Shown: positions 43,798-52,802, counted from the stretch's first letter. The stretch is 64,000 nucleotides of DNA from B1 sp034439755 (GCA_034439755.1 JAWXAZ010000004.1:1-64000), one strand, 5' to 3'. Program-made: numbers and translations. Notes: generated by a model from the letters alone, not told the origin.

Positions 43798-44369
43798 TTC
43801 CAGTTATAATCTTCTGGTGAATCTGCAAGATAGGCAAAGTCTGAACCTAAATTTTTAACACAAGTAGGCCATATTTCAGAAATCTCGTCTGTAAAAATTG
43901 CTTCGTGGTTTAAGTGACCAAGCCACCATGCCTTTTGATCAATTTCTGCTTGCAATTGTCCTACAGCCCAACCACTATACCCAATAAAAAATTTAAAGTC
44001 ATTAGAATTGGCCAATTTCTTATTAAGCAATTCATTAACTTCCTCAATATCTCCTCCCCAATAAACGCCTTCTCCTAAATGAAAAGATTCATTTATTTTT
44101 TGATCAGATTTATGAATAAAATGGAGCGTATTTGGTTCAACCGGACCGCCGTAAAAAACGGGGAAATTGCTTGATAATAAGCCTGTGATAATATCATCTG
44201 TGCGAAACTCTGTTGAATGGTTTAGAATAAACCCCACACTGCCTTCAAGCTCGTGTTCGCAGAGCAAAACAACAGACTTCCTAAAATTTGGATCAGCCAG
44301 AAAAGGCTCGCTTATGAGTAATTGCCCGCTATTGGGGATAAATTTATACTGGAGGTTTGAAACTTTCAT
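43794..44369 (-). CDS. YqgE/AlgH family protein
   Basis: This 191-residue protein of the UPF0301 family has PNSGQLLISEPFLADPNFRK at the start, VVLLCEHELEGSVGFILNHS, PVFYGGPVEP and FFIGYSGWAVGQLQAEI, all conserved. The fold is known but the biochemical role is not; AlgH was linked to alginate regulation in Pseudomonas. It is a single cistron, divergent from pdxH and convergent with the TatD gene. Cytoplasmic. Confidence 0.88.
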   Translation of the reverse strand: MKVSNLQYKFIPNSGQLLISEPFLADPNFRKSVVLLCEHELEGSVGFILNHSTEFRTDDIITGLLSSNFPVFYGGPVEPNTLHFIHKSDQKINESFHLGEGVYWGGDIEEVNELLNKKLANSNDFKFFIGYSGWAVGQLQAEIDQKAWWLGHLNHEAIFTDEISEIWPTCVKNLGSDFAYLADSPEDYNWN

Positions 44370-44472
44370 TGGGACGTAAAATTAAAAAAAAAATCAAGTT
44401 ACACAACATTCTATGCATTGAATTGTTCGTATTTTATTGATTAAAATCAGGCAATTGGCATTAATAAAATTA

Positions 44473-44480
44473 TATCTTTG
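44473..44480 (+). promoter_or_regulatory. -7 element of the pdxH promoter
   Basis: TATCTTTG matches TAnnTTTG and lies 19 nt before the preferred ATG at 44500. This placement is one reason to reject the upstream ATG at 44437. A TTG at 44455 is only 15 nt away, short for a -33 box. Confidence 0.4.
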
Positions 44481-44499
44481 TTTGGTAAACGCTATAACC

Positions 44500-45150
44500 A
44501 TGTTAGATAATAAAGCACTTTCATCCATAAGACAGGAATACACGCTAAAGGAATTTGACGAAAGCCATTTAAATGCTGACCCAATGATGCAGTTTGAGAT
44601 ATGGTTTAAGGAGGCAATAGGATCTGAAGTAATAGAACCTAACGCGATGACATTATCTACGGTGAAGCACGATGGTAAACCCAGTTCGCGTGTTGTACTA
44701 TTAAAAGGCATTGATCCCAATGGCTTTGTATTTTACACCAATTACGATAGCAATAAAGGAAGGCAGTTGAACGCAAATCCGGATGCGGCCTTGTTGTTTT
44801 TTTGGCCAGAATTACAAAGGCAAGTAAGAATTGAAGGAAAAATTACCAAGAATTCACAAAAAGATTCGGATGCGTATTTTTCATCAAGGCCTAAGGAAAG
44901 TCAGATTGGTGCACATGCCTCACCACAAAGCACGCCTATTCCTTCGAGGGCTGTACTTGAGGAGAATTTTAAAAAATTTGAGGGCCTCTTTGCAACGGCA
45001 CCAATTGTAAGGCCTGTGCATTGGGGAGGCTACATTTTGGAGCCTATTTCCATTGAATTTTGGCAAGGAAGAGCTAACAGAATGCACGATAGATTTCTAT
45101 TCAATAAAACAGAGACTTTAATGTGGACATGCACGCGCTTGGCACCCTAA
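44500..45150 (+). CDS. pdxH: Pyridoxamine/pyridoxine 5'-phosphate oxidase
   Basis: This FMN enzyme oxidises pyridoxine or pyridoxamine phosphate to PLP. From MLDNKALSSIRQEYTLKEF it is 216 residues, the usual length. Landmarks are MTLSTVKHDGKPSSRVVLLK, FYTNYDSNKGRQL, FFWPELQRQVRIEG, ARAS-like QIGAHASPQS, and the C-terminal RLAP. An in-frame ATG at 44437 would add 21 residues that precede the predicted promoter box, so it was not used. It completes the PLP route with pdxJ; PLP-dependent enzymes in this window include the tryptophanase and IlvE. Confidence 0.92.
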   Translation: MLDNKALSSIRQEYTLKEFDESHLNADPMMQFEIWFKEAIGSEVIEPNAMTLSTVKHDGKPSSRVVLLKGIDPNGFVFYTNYDSNKGRQLNANPDAALLFFWPELQRQVRIEGKITKNSQKDSDAYFSSRPKESQIGAHASPQSTPIPSRAVLEENFKKFEGLFATAPIVRPVHWGGYILEPISIEFWQGRANRMHDRFLFNKTETLMWTCTRLAP

Positions 45151-45245
45151 ATTTAACCTAGTTTATTTGTCTTCAGTCTAAAATTTTTATTAAAAGTTTT
45201 GCTGTCTTAATAATTTTTTAATACATTGCAGCATAACCAAGCAGG

Positions 45246-46364
45246 ATGATTACAACCATATTAGCCATAATTAGTTCATTTTTAATAGCAATTTTTGCTA
45301 TTCCTTCTATTATTACTGTGGCTAAATTGAAAAGTTTGTACGATAAGCCCGAAGAAAGGAAAATACACACTTTAAAGATACCGCGATTAGGCGGAATTGC
45401 CATATTTGTTTCGTTTAGTTTGGCGGTTTTACTATTTGGAGATTTTTCTGGAATAGAAGGTGCAAAATATATTGGGGCAGCATTAATTTTATTGTTTTTT
45501 GGCGGATTAAAAGATGATATTATCATTCTTTCGCCAATGAAAAAACTGTATATCCAACTTTTAGCGGCAGGCTTAATTACCAGTTTTACCGACATAAAAA
45601 TTACTGATTTACATGGAGTTTTTGGGCTTAGTGAAATACCGCTTATAGCAAGCATTGCTCTCACTATGTTTATGATTATTGTTATTACCAATTCAGTAAA
45701 TTTAATAGACGGGGTAGACGGTTTGGCCGGTAGTTTAGCTTTAATAATAAGTTTAACTTTTGGTTACTTATTTTACAACCAAGGAGAAATGGATTGGATG
45801 CTTATTTCCTTTTCACTTTCTGGCGCCTTATTGGGTTTCTTATTTTTTAATTTTAGTCCGGCCAAAATTTTCATGGGCGATGCTGGTTCCTTAACGGTGG
45901 GCTTTTTAATTTCGATTTTCACCATCCATTTTATTGAATCCAATTCGCCCAGCATGGGCAACTTTTACAGGTTAAAATCTGCCCCAGGAATTGCCTTGGC
46001 AATTTTGGTGGTTCCTTTATATGATACCCTTAGGGTTTTCATATTGCGCGCCATGAACCGCACCTCTCCTTTTAAAGCCGATAAAAATCACTTACATCAT
46101 TGGCTCATCAAAAATGGTCAAAGCCACAGCAGGGTTGCCCTTATCTTATCTACGGTAAACATTTTATTTATTTTAATTGCCATGGCACTTAAAGAAAATG
46201 CTGCTTATATAGTGATGCTTATCATTGGCATTTTGGCTTCGGTTGTTGGACAATTGCCTATTTATTTTTACCGCCATAGAATATCAGATATAGAGGCAGA
46301 TTCTGATGTGCAAGAAGCCATTCAACAAAGTTTGTATAACAATGTTACCGAAGATAATAGCTAG
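45246..46364 (+). CDS. WecA-like undecaprenyl-phosphate sugar-1-phosphate transferase
   Basis: This polytopic inner-membrane enzyme of 372 residues, with about ten or eleven helices, belongs to the MraY/WecA/TagO family and starts lipid-linked glycan synthesis. Diagnostic cytoplasmic loops are KIHTLKIPRLGGIAIF, NLIDGVDGLAG (Mg-binding Asp), FMGDAGSLTVGFL and the His loop DKNHLHHWLI. The HLHHWL form favours GlcNAc-1-phosphate type over MraY. No dedicated priming transferase is seen in the polysaccharide operon 3 kb away, so this enzyme may supply its first sugar. That link is inference. Confidence 0.88.
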   Translation: MITTILAIISSFLIAIFAIPSIITVAKLKSLYDKPEERKIHTLKIPRLGGIAIFVSFSLAVLLFGDFSGIEGAKYIGAALILLFFGGLKDDIIILSPMKKLYIQLLAAGLITSFTDIKITDLHGVFGLSEIPLIASIALTMFMIIVITNSVNLIDGVDGLAGSLALIISLTFGYLFYNQGEMDWMLISFSLSGALLGFLFFNFSPAKIFMGDAGSLTVGFLISIFTIHFIESNSPSMGNFYRLKSAPGIALAILVVPLYDTLRVFILRAMNRTSPFKADKNHLHHWLIKNGQSHSRVALILSTVNILFILIAMALKENAAYIVMLIIGILASVVGQLPIYFYRHRISDIEADSDVQEAIQQSLYNNVTEDNS

Positions 46365-46955
46365 TTAATTCTTTAGTTTTTCTCTTAAGAATAACATCAT
46401 TTTTCGAAAAGCTTTTGCTCTGTGACTAATCGTGTTTTTTTCATTTAAGTCCATTTGTGCAAGGCTTCGGTCTGAACCAACAGGGATAAAAATTGGATCG
46501 TATCCAAAGCCAGCGTTGCCAATTGGATTAAGCCCAATATTTCCTTCCAAAACGCCTTCAAACGTATAAGAATTATTCTCCCAAATTAACTGAATAACGG
46601 TCATAAATCTTGCTCTTCTGTTTTCGATATTGATTAAATTGTGCAACAATTTTTCGTTGTTTTTTAGGGTATCTTTTTCTAATCCGGCATACCTTGCACT
46701 GAAAACACCAGGTGCGCCATTTAAGGCATCAACCAGCAAACCAGTATCATCTGCAAAACAGTTTAGTGAAGTTGTTTGAAACACGGCATTTGCCTTAATG
46801 GCTGCATTTTCATGAAGCGTGTTTCCATGTTCAATTATTTCCTCAATAAAGCCAATATCATATAAAGAAACAACAGAAATTAATCCGTCTAATAATGCCG
46901 CAATCTCATTGGTTTTATTGGCATTGTGGGAGGCGAAAATTAGTTTAGGAATCAT
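46365..46955 (-). CDS. rdgB: Non-canonical purine NTP pyrophosphatase (RdgB/HAM1)
   Basis: This house-cleaning enzyme hydrolyses dITP, ITP and XTP to monophosphates so they are not built into DNA. The 196-residue protein begins IPKLIFASHNANKTNEIAAL, with FADDTGLLVDALNGAPGVFSARYAG and GFGYDPIFIP as family signatures, and ISHRAKAFRKM at the end. It follows an unknown gene by one base and meets the WecA-like gene tail to tail with no gap. Confidence 0.93.
   Translation of the reverse strand: MIPKLIFASHNANKTNEIAALLDGLISVVSLYDIGFIEEIIEHGNTLHENAAIKANAVFQTTSLNCFADDTGLLVDALNGAPGVFSARYAGLEKDTLKNNEKLLHNLINIENRRARFMTVIQLIWENNSYTFEGVLEGNIGLNPIGNAGFGYDPIFIPVGSDRSLAQMDLNEKNTISHRAKAFRKMMLFLREKLKN
46468..46480 (-). 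repeat. Dispersed 13-mer, exact copy 6
   Basis: CGGTCTGAACCAA on the plus strand. rdgB reads it as Val-Gly-Ser-Asp-Arg, a different phase from the Leu-Val-Gln-Thr copies. Confidence 0.8.
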
Positions 46956-46956
46956 G

Positions 46957-47436
46957 TTAATTAAAAAACATTCTTTGTAAAGCGGCCCATAGTTTAGCCT
47001 TCCCTGTAGGGTCGGTAATATAACTCAAAAGGGCGTTGGCTTGCAGAAGCTCGGCCCCATTAATATATGCTTGTTTGTGTAATTCTGTGTTGTACGATTG
47101 GTTATTAATCCAATTTTGACAACCCCAAACTATTACCTGCATGGGTTTAAAATGATCCCAAATTTTCTCAACAGAGGCATTTGGAAACTTGCTAATATTA
47201 ACCACCCAAGCATCGTCCATTTGTTTACGAAGACCTTTATCAACTATGGTTTGAAGCAGGGTAAGTTCGTCTGCATTAAGATATTCGTGAGAATCGCTGG
47301 AAACCAGCATCAAAAGTTTTTGCCTACCGAGCCCTAAAGGATGGTATTCTATGGAAAAATCTCTTTCTTTGACTTCGTAAAGTTCGTCGAATAGCGGAAG
47401 GATAAAATCGTCTGATATTTGCAAATCATTATTCAT
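46957..47436 (-). CDS. Unrecognised 159-residue cytoplasmic protein, weakly HolD-like
   Basis: No signal peptide or membrane helix is visible. There is a beta/alpha pattern with RQKLLMLVSSDSHEYLNADE, AWVVNISKFPNASVE, MQVIVWGCQNWI and a C-terminal TDPTGKAKLWAALQRMF. The strand 'vivwG' and the final 'K..LW.aL' helix recall the psi subunit (HolD) of DNA polymerase III, but this is only an impression. It is cotranscribed with rdgB (one-base gap), consistent with a nucleotide or DNA-metabolism role. Its ATG lies three bases from that of the divergent ilvE. Confidence 0.5.
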   Translation of the reverse strand: MNNDLQISDDFILPLFDELYEVKERDFSIEYHPLGLGRQKLLMLVSSDSHEYLNADELTLLQTIVDKGLRKQMDDAWVVNISKFPNASVEKIWDHFKPMQVIVWGCQNWINNQSYNTELHKQAYINGAELLQANALLSYITDPTGKAKLWAALQRMFFN

Positions 47437-47439
47437 ACC

Positions 47440-48501
47440 ATGGCAATTTCAATAAAAATTAGCAAAACTCCACAATCAAGAATTCATTTATGTGATTTTG
47501 AAAACATTGAATTTGGGAAAAATTTTTCTGACCACATGTTTCGTGTCGATTATTATGATGGAAAATGGCAAGATGCAGAAATTCTACCTTACGGACCAAT
47601 TTCAATAGCACCTTCTTTATCGGCCATACATTATGGCCAGGCAATATTTGAAGGAATGAAGGCATTTAAGGATGCATCGGGCAACCCAATGTTATTTAGG
47701 CCAAGAGACAATGCCAAGCGCATGAATTTATCGGCCATAAGAATGGGTATGCCAGAAATTCCGGAAGATTTATTTTTGGAGGGATTAACGCAATTGGTTC
47801 AGACCGATAAAGATTGGATACCTACAAAAGACGGCAGCGCACTTTACTTAAGGCCATTTATGTTTGCCACCGACGATTTTGTTGGAGTAAGGCCTAGCTT
47901 AAATTATTCGTTTATTATATTTTGTTGCCCAGTTAATAGCTATTATCCAAAACCGATAAAGGTTAAGGTTGAGCAGAAATTTGTGCGGGCATCTGAGGGC
48001 ATGGCGGGCTTTGCAAAAGCGGCAGGAAATTATGGCATTAGCATGCTTCCGTCTATGGAGGCAAAAAAAGAAGGTTACGATCAAATTATTTGGACCGATA
48101 GCAAAACGCATCAGTATGTAGAGGAGTCTGGTACTACAAATTTATTTTTTGTAATAGACGATAAAACCATTTTAACGCCTTTACTTGATGGAAACATCTT
48201 GGAGGGTATTACGCGCGATTCTTGTTTAAAGATATTGGCTAAAGAGGGCTATAAAATTGAAGAGCGAAAGATTAGCATTGAGGAGGTAATAGGTTATGCC
48301 AAGGAAGGTCGTTTAACAGATTGTTTTGGCACAGGCACAGCGGCTATAATTGCAAAAATTGCAGCCATTGGTTATAATGGTCACGATTATGTTTTGCCTC
48401 CAGCAGAATCTCGCAAAGTTTCTAATGAAATTTATGCCAAAATATATGGCATTCAAACTGGTAAGGTAGCAGATAATTTTGGGTGGACAGTGAAGCTTTA
48501 G
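47440..48501 (+). CDS. ilvE: Branched-chain amino acid aminotransferase
   Basis: This fold-type IV PLP enzyme transfers amino groups between leucine, isoleucine or valine and 2-oxoglutarate. From MAISIKISKTPQSR it is 353 residues, the bacterial/eukaryal long BCAT form. Landmarks are LHYGQAIFEG-like IHYGQAIFEGMKAF, LYLRPFMFATDDFVGV, the PLP-lysine region GFAKAAGNYGISML, EESGTTNLFFV and GTGTAAIIAKI. The ATG at 47440 removes seven residues that would otherwise overlap the divergent gene. Its TAG shares TTAG with the stop of the convergent glycosyltransferase. Confidence 0.93.
   Translation: MAISIKISKTPQSRIHLCDFENIEFGKNFSDHMFRVDYYDGKWQDAEILPYGPISIAPSLSAIHYGQAIFEGMKAFKDASGNPMLFRPRDNAKRMNLSAIRMGMPEIPEDLFLEGLTQLVQTDKDWIPTKDGSALYLRPFMFATDDFVGVRPSLNYSFIIFCCPVNSYYPKPIKVKVEQKFVRASEGMAGFAKAAGNYGISMLPSMEAKKEGYDQIIWTDSKTHQYVEESGTTNLFFVIDDKTILTPLLDGNILEGITRDSCLKILAKEGYKIEERKISIEEVIGYAKEGRLTDCFGTGTAAIIAKIAAIGYNGHDYVLPPAESRKVSNEIYAKIYGIQTGKVADNFGWTVKL
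47794..47806 (+). repeat. Dispersed 13-mer, exact copy 7
   Basis: TTGGTTCAGACCG in frame in ilvE, read as Leu-Val-Gln-Thr-Asp. Confidence 0.8.
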
Positions 48502-49667
48502 GCGCGTTTGGCTCTTTCCCAATTAGCACTTTGTTTTCCTCTTAAGAACCTAACTAAACCTAGGTACATGCAGAGGTTCATGATAAAGAAATAATAGGGA
48601 ACAAATAGTATTTTAACTTTAATTTGTTTGTTGTTTAAGTACCAACCCAGAAGGGCCATGCTATAAAAAACAACTTGTGCTATCATTAATAGGGCATATA
48701 TGCCAGCAAGGTTGTATGCAAGGCTAATATTGAGTATAAATAGCAATAACAAGGATACCGGCGCGAGTGTCCACCTAAGCACACGATGCGAAATAAACAA
48801 GAAGCTCACCCTAAAGTTACCGAGTATATTAAATGCTCTAGGCAAACGGCCCATGCTTTGAAAAGCCCCTGCTGCAATTCGCACTTTTCGCTTTAATTCC
48901 TCGCCTACATTGGCACTGGCAGTTTCTGCCGCCCAAGCATTTTTCTCATAAATAACACGATACCCATCATTGGCAATTTGCATGCTTTGCATGAGATCGT
49001 CTAATAAACTATCTTTAGGTAGTTCCTTATAGAGTTCGGTTCTGTAACTCATTAATTCGCCGGCGGCACCTACAATGGTATAAAAATCGGAATCGAGTTG
49101 TTTTAAAAAGCTCTCATATTTCCAATATATGCCCTCTCCTGCTCCACTTGCATTTTCCTTATCCTTGGTGATGATTCTTTTTTCGCCCGTAACGGCTCCC
49201 ACTTGAGGATTTGAGTAATGCTTTACCATTTCCCTTATGGCTTCTGGATTTAAATCGGTATTGGCATCGCAAAACACCACGATAGGCGATTTAACGTAGG
49301 CCATTGTCCTGTTCATGGCAGCGGCCTTCCCGTTTCTGGCATCCTCGTGCAATGCCAATATTTGGGGATATTTTAAAACTCTTTGGTGGGTATCATCATT
49401 GGAACCATCGCTTATAAAAATCAGTTGAAGTTTTTCTTTTGGATAATCTAAAGCAAGGCTGTTGGCTATCTTATCTTCTATATAATCTGCCTCATTAAAG
49501 CATGGCACCACCAGGCTAACCATTGGTTCAAAACTGGCATCATAAGTTGGTTTCTGGGAAAATAATTTCTTGATTTTAACTAAGAAATACAATAAAATTC
49601 CGTAGCCTATATAACTATAGAAAACAATAAAAATGCCTATCCAAAAAAATATTTCAATGAGATTCAT
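48498..49667 (-). CDS. Membrane glycosyltransferase family 2 (processive type)
   Basis: This 389-residue enzyme has one N-terminal helix (about 5-28), a cytoplasmic GT2 domain (MVSLVVPCFNEADYIEDKIA, FISDGSNDDTH, VVFCDANTDLNPEAI, GAVTGEKRI) and three or four C-terminal helices (about 285-375). The layout is that of hyaluronan- or poly-GlcNAc-synthase-like enzymes. The QxxRW motif is degenerate (RKVRIAAGAFQS), which argues for single-sugar addition, by inference. It is the last gene of the polysaccharide operon. Its start overlaps the methyltransferase stop by a base. Confidence 0.85.
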   Translation of the reverse strand: MNLIEIFFWIGIFIVFYSYIGYGILLYFLVKIKKLFSQKPTYDASFEPMVSLVVPCFNEADYIEDKIANSLALDYPKEKLQLIFISDGSNDDTHQRVLKYPQILALHEDARNGKAAAMNRTMAYVKSPIVVFCDANTDLNPEAIREMVKHYSNPQVGAVTGEKRIITKDKENASGAGEGIYWKYESFLKQLDSDFYTIVGAAGELMSYRTELYKELPKDSLLDDLMQSMQIANDGYRVIYEKNAWAAETASANVGEELKRKVRIAAGAFQSMGRLPRAFNILGNFRVSFLFISHRVLRWTLAPVSLLLLFILNISLAYNLAGIYALLMIAQVVFYSMALLGWYLNNKQIKVKILFVPYYFFIMNLCMYLGLVRFLRGKQSANWERAKRA

Positions 49668-50437
49668 TATTTGCCAATTTTAGTCCAAGAGGTATAAAAA
49701 CCACATGTTAAATGCCGCGGCAAATAATCAACTATAGCGCAGTCAATTCTTTGCAACAGTTTAATCCTCCGAGTTAATAAAGAAAACGGAAAAATTCTTT
49801 CTAAGAAATCTGCATTTTGGTAATCCAATTGCTTAAAACCTGCACCAGTAAGCAAACGATTAAAAGCACCTACGCTAAAGAATTGAACATGGGTTAAATC
49901 CTCGTTAGACGATTGCAAGGTTTTGGCATTGTATCCTAACATTCTTTTGAATGAAACAATAGGCTTATCTAAACCATTCTTTTGCAGGTATTGCATTGGT
50001 CTGGTAATAAGCAATTCGCGCGGACCATATCCATTGGGAACAGTAGCCACAAAAACGCCACCTGGCCTTAAAATGCGATAGATACTTTCTGTTAATTCAT
50101 ACGGTTTAGTTAAATGCTCTAAAACCTCACTACAAACCACGGCATCAAAGGCATCGTTCATCGCAAATGAATTGGCATCTAACACTTCAAATTTTACATT
50201 CGAAAATGTATTTCTGCTCGAGGCAGTATCTATACTTTTTTGATCAATGTCAACACCTGTTACATGATAACCCAATGAGCCTAACGCTAAACTAATATTT
50301 CCATTACCACATCCAATATCTAATACCTTTGCTTCTTTATTGTTTAAACCTGCAATAGATTTTACAATAAAATCTAAGCGCTTAATGTCTTCAATATCCG
50401 AGTAGGTAGTGAATTTAACATAACTATTTTTTTCCAT
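49667..50437 (-). CDS. Class I SAM-dependent methyltransferase
   Basis: This 256-residue Rossmann methyltransferase has motif I VLDIGCGNGNISLALGS (near 38-54), the acidic end of strand two VTGVDIDQ, DAVVCSEVLEHL and LRPGGVFVATVPNG. It resembles UbiE/COQ5-like or sugar O-methyltransferases. Its place among glycosyltransferases suggests methylation of a glycan or a precursor, but this is not provable from sequence. It is one base from the neighbouring GT2 gene. Confidence 0.82.
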   Translation of the reverse strand: MEKNSYVKFTTYSDIEDIKRLDFIVKSIAGLNNKEAKVLDIGCGNGNISLALGSLGYHVTGVDIDQKSIDTASSRNTFSNVKFEVLDANSFAMNDAFDAVVCSEVLEHLTKPYELTESIYRILRPGGVFVATVPNGYGPRELLITRPMQYLQKNGLDKPIVSFKRMLGYNAKTLQSSNEDLTHVQFFSVGAFNRLLTGAGFKQLDYQNADFLERIFPFSLLTRRIKLLQRIDCAIVDYLPRHLTCGFYTSWTKIGK

Positions 50438-50457
50438 AATATACTGTTTGAATTGCG

Positions 50458-51591
50458 TTACAAAGTAACAAAATTTTCATACACTTTTAGGGTAGATTTT
50501 GCATTTAATTCCCAAGAGAATAATTGTCCTCTAGAAAGCCCTGCAAGCCTCATTTCTGCTTGTAATTTGGGGTTATTCCATAGTGTATCAATAGCCGTTG
50601 CAATTGTTTCTGGCTTATAAGGATCACATATTAAAGCAACCTCGCCCACAATTTCGGGCATTGAACTGGTATTAGAAGTAATAATAGGCACTTCGCAGCG
50701 CATGGCTTCAACCAAGGGAATACCAAAGCTTTCGCGCAAAGATGGATATAAAAACAAAGTGGCCTGACTATAAATAGCGGGCAGTTCTTGGTTTGGCACA
50801 TAGCCTGTAAAAACTATTTCATTTACAATAGAAGGATCACCAATTTCATTGGCTAAATTATTCAAATACGGCCTATTTATATCGAGCATTAAAAGCTTAC
50901 AAGGAAGCTTATTCTGTGCTTTCAAGATGCTTAAAGCCTTTAGCACACCCAGTACATTTTTTTTAGGATCTGTGTTCCCTAAAAAGAAAATGAATTGATC
51001 GGGCAAATTGTATTTTTCTTTAGACTGCCTTAATTCGTCGGCATCAGTTACTTTCTTAAAATGTTCTCCCGCGGCGTTATATACGGTCTGAACCAAATCT
51101 TTGTTGAAGCCAAAATAAGAGCAGATTCTTGTATTTTCAAAATTTGAAACGGTCAATATTTTTTTTGCTTTTTTGGCTATGATGGGCACATTCCATTTTC
51201 TATAAATATTGCCAAATTTCTGGTAAGCGGTTCCTTGTGTAAAACTAATTTTCTCTAAGTAAATTATATCATGCAAGGTGAGTACCAATGGAACAGAAAG
51301 AAATAAAGGAGCAGTATTGCTGGTACAATGCAAAATATCTAATTGATGCTTTTTAACGGCCCTTGGTAAATGCCATTGCTCCCATATAGGATAAGGCGAT
51401 GCAGGCAACTCTACTATTTTAACATTACCACCTTCTTGCAAACAATTGCGGTCCTCATCTGGTTGCACAAATACAATAAACTCATGATTGGCATTAGATT
51501 TTTGCAAGGCGCGAATAAGCTCCAAGGCAACCATATCCATTCCATGTTTCTTTTTCCTAAAAATCCTTTGAGCCTCAATACCTATTCTCAT
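50458..51591 (-). CDS. Glycosyltransferase family 4 (GT-B)
   Basis: This retaining GT-B glycosyltransferase of 377 residues has MRIGIEAQRIFRKKKHGMDM at the start and the donor-binding half with FFLGNTDPKKNVLGVLKAL. The E-x7-E motif is in PSLRESFGIPLVEAMRCEVP (near 281-300), followed by SNTSSMPEIVGE. It resembles mannosyl- or galactosyltransferases of the RfaB/WcaL type, which build lipid-linked repeat units at the cytoplasmic membrane face. It lies in the middle of the polysaccharide operon. Confidence 0.88.
   Translation of the reverse strand: MRIGIEAQRIFRKKKHGMDMVALELIRALQKSNANHEFIVFVQPDEDRNCLQEGGNVKIVELPASPYPIWEQWHLPRAVKKHQLDILHCTSNTAPLFLSVPLVLTLHDIIYLEKISFTQGTAYQKFGNIYRKWNVPIIAKKAKKILTVSNFENTRICSYFGFNKDLVQTVYNAAGEHFKKVTDADELRQSKEKYNLPDQFIFFLGNTDPKKNVLGVLKALSILKAQNKLPCKLLMLDINRPYLNNLANEIGDPSIVNEIVFTGYVPNQELPAIYSQATLFLYPSLRESFGIPLVEAMRCEVPIITSNTSSMPEIVGEVALICDPYKPETIATAIDTLWNNPKLQAEMRLAGLSRGQLFSWELNAKSTLKVYENFVTL
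51084..51096 (-). repeat. Dispersed 13-mer, exact copy 8
   Basis: CGGTCTGAACCAA on the plus strand, in frame in the GT4 gene as Leu-Val-Gln-Thr-Val. Confidence 0.8.
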
Positions 51592-51599
51592 GATAAGAT

Positions 51600-52799
51600 T
51601 TATTTGTCGTTATTTTTTGAGTTAATGGTGGTAGAATGTTCGGTATGAATAAAGGTTTTAGTAGCGCCTTTACTTTTGATCATTGCCATAAACATTAAAT
51701 AAAATGCCTGTGGCAATCGAACTGCCGCGCCTATTGTTTTAACATTAAAAAAGGAAGACGGAATGGCAATGGCATAAGAAATACAACAAATAAAAAACAA
51801 TCCCAAAAACCATGGTCCCAATTGAGTAAATGGAAGGAAATAAATAAAAGCAGAAAAGAAACTTAATCCCAAAAGCAATATCCTAGGCAGAATAATTCTT
51901 TGCAGTGCTTTATCAAAAAAGTCGAAATTTCTCTTTAAGATTAAATTGGTAATACCTTCCAATAAAATTGCATGAAAATCGAAAAACTGAGAGGCCACCC
52001 ATCTCCTCCTTTGCGAAGAAAACACTTTGGCATTTTGAACCTTTTCATCAAAAACCAGTGCATCGTTTTCGAATAATACCTTATACCTATTTTTAACCAA
52101 GGAAAACTCCAATTCTTTATCTTCAACAGCAGATTCAATGGCACTCATGAGCCTCTTAAACTCTTTAAATTGCATGGCCTGACCAGACCCAGAGAGGGCA
52201 CTGGTAACACCTATAGCAACATGCCCTTTTCTAAAAATATGGTTATTAATCTCCTCACTCAATCCATCTAAAATAGCAAAAGGCGTATCTAAATTTTTGG
52301 CTGTTCTATGCGATTGAATAATCATTTCATTGTTTTGCAAACGGGCATTAATTTTCTTTAGAAAATCATTCTCCATGATGTTGTCTACATCTAAAACCAA
52401 ACAATAATCGTAATCATTTTCTGGCAATAGTCCCAATGCGGTGTTAAGCGATTTGGCTTTGGTACTTTGCTCAAATTGAACTTGTATAAGCTTAATGGGC
52501 ATAACCAATAACTCACCAATTGTCAATTGTTTGAGCGAATCTGCGATCACAATCACATCAAATTTATCAGTCGGATAATTTTGGTTCAGACAGTGACCAA
52601 CTGTATTTAAAATTACTTCATCGTGTTTATAAGCTGGAATTAAAATAACAAATCTATTGAGTTTTTTAACCTCTAAACTTTTAAAGTTTGTGACTTTATA
52701 AAATATGCCTGCAAAGCTAAAAATAAACACATAGCCTACATTAAAAAGTAGGTAAAAAAGTAAGATTAATTCTAAGGTAAAAGAAAGATTTTGAATCAT
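51600..52799 (-). CDS. Membrane glycosyltransferase family 2, tandem copy A
   Basis: The 399-residue protein has an N-terminal helix (about 8-32), a GT2 catalytic domain (FVILIPAYKHDEVILNTVGH, FDVIVIADSLKQLTI, DYCLVLDVDNIMENDFL, and the SSQRRRWVASQF acceptor motif), then C-terminal helices near 305-375. It is clearly paralogous to the next gene upstream: VIVIADSL, EEINNHIFRKGH and a Q-R-x-R-W motif occur in both at the same place. This suggests a tandem duplication with diverged sugar or acceptor use. The intact QRRRW favours a processive or lipid-linked acceptor mechanism. Confidence 0.88.
   Translation of the reverse strand: MIQNLSFTLELILLFYLLFNVGYVFIFSFAGIFYKVTNFKSLEVKKLNRFVILIPAYKHDEVILNTVGHCLNQNYPTDKFDVIVIADSLKQLTIGELLVMPIKLIQVQFEQSTKAKSLNTALGLLPENDYDYCLVLDVDNIMENDFLKKINARLQNNEMIIQSHRTAKNLDTPFAILDGLSEEINNHIFRKGHVAIGVTSALSGSGQAMQFKEFKRLMSAIESAVEDKELEFSLVKNRYKVLFENDALVFDEKVQNAKVFSSQRRRWVASQFFDFHAILLEGITNLILKRNFDFFDKALQRIILPRILLLGLSFFSAFIYFLPFTQLGPWFLGLFFICCISYAIAIPSSFFNVKTIGAAVRLPQAFYLMFMAMIKSKGATKTFIHTEHSTTINSKNNDK
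52581..52593 (+). repeat. Dispersed 13-mer, one mismatch
   Basis: TTGGTTCAGACAG, read in the GT2 copy-A gene as His-Cys-Leu-Asn-Gln. The paralogous copy B encodes Glu-Thr-Leu-Lys-Gln there, without the motif. Confidence 0.55.
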
Positions 52800-52802
52800 A
52801 GA

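Noticed and set aside
44437..44499. Upstream in-frame start for pdxH
   Set aside because: The extra 21 residues do not match the family, and the best -7 promoter box (44473-44480) lies inside them.
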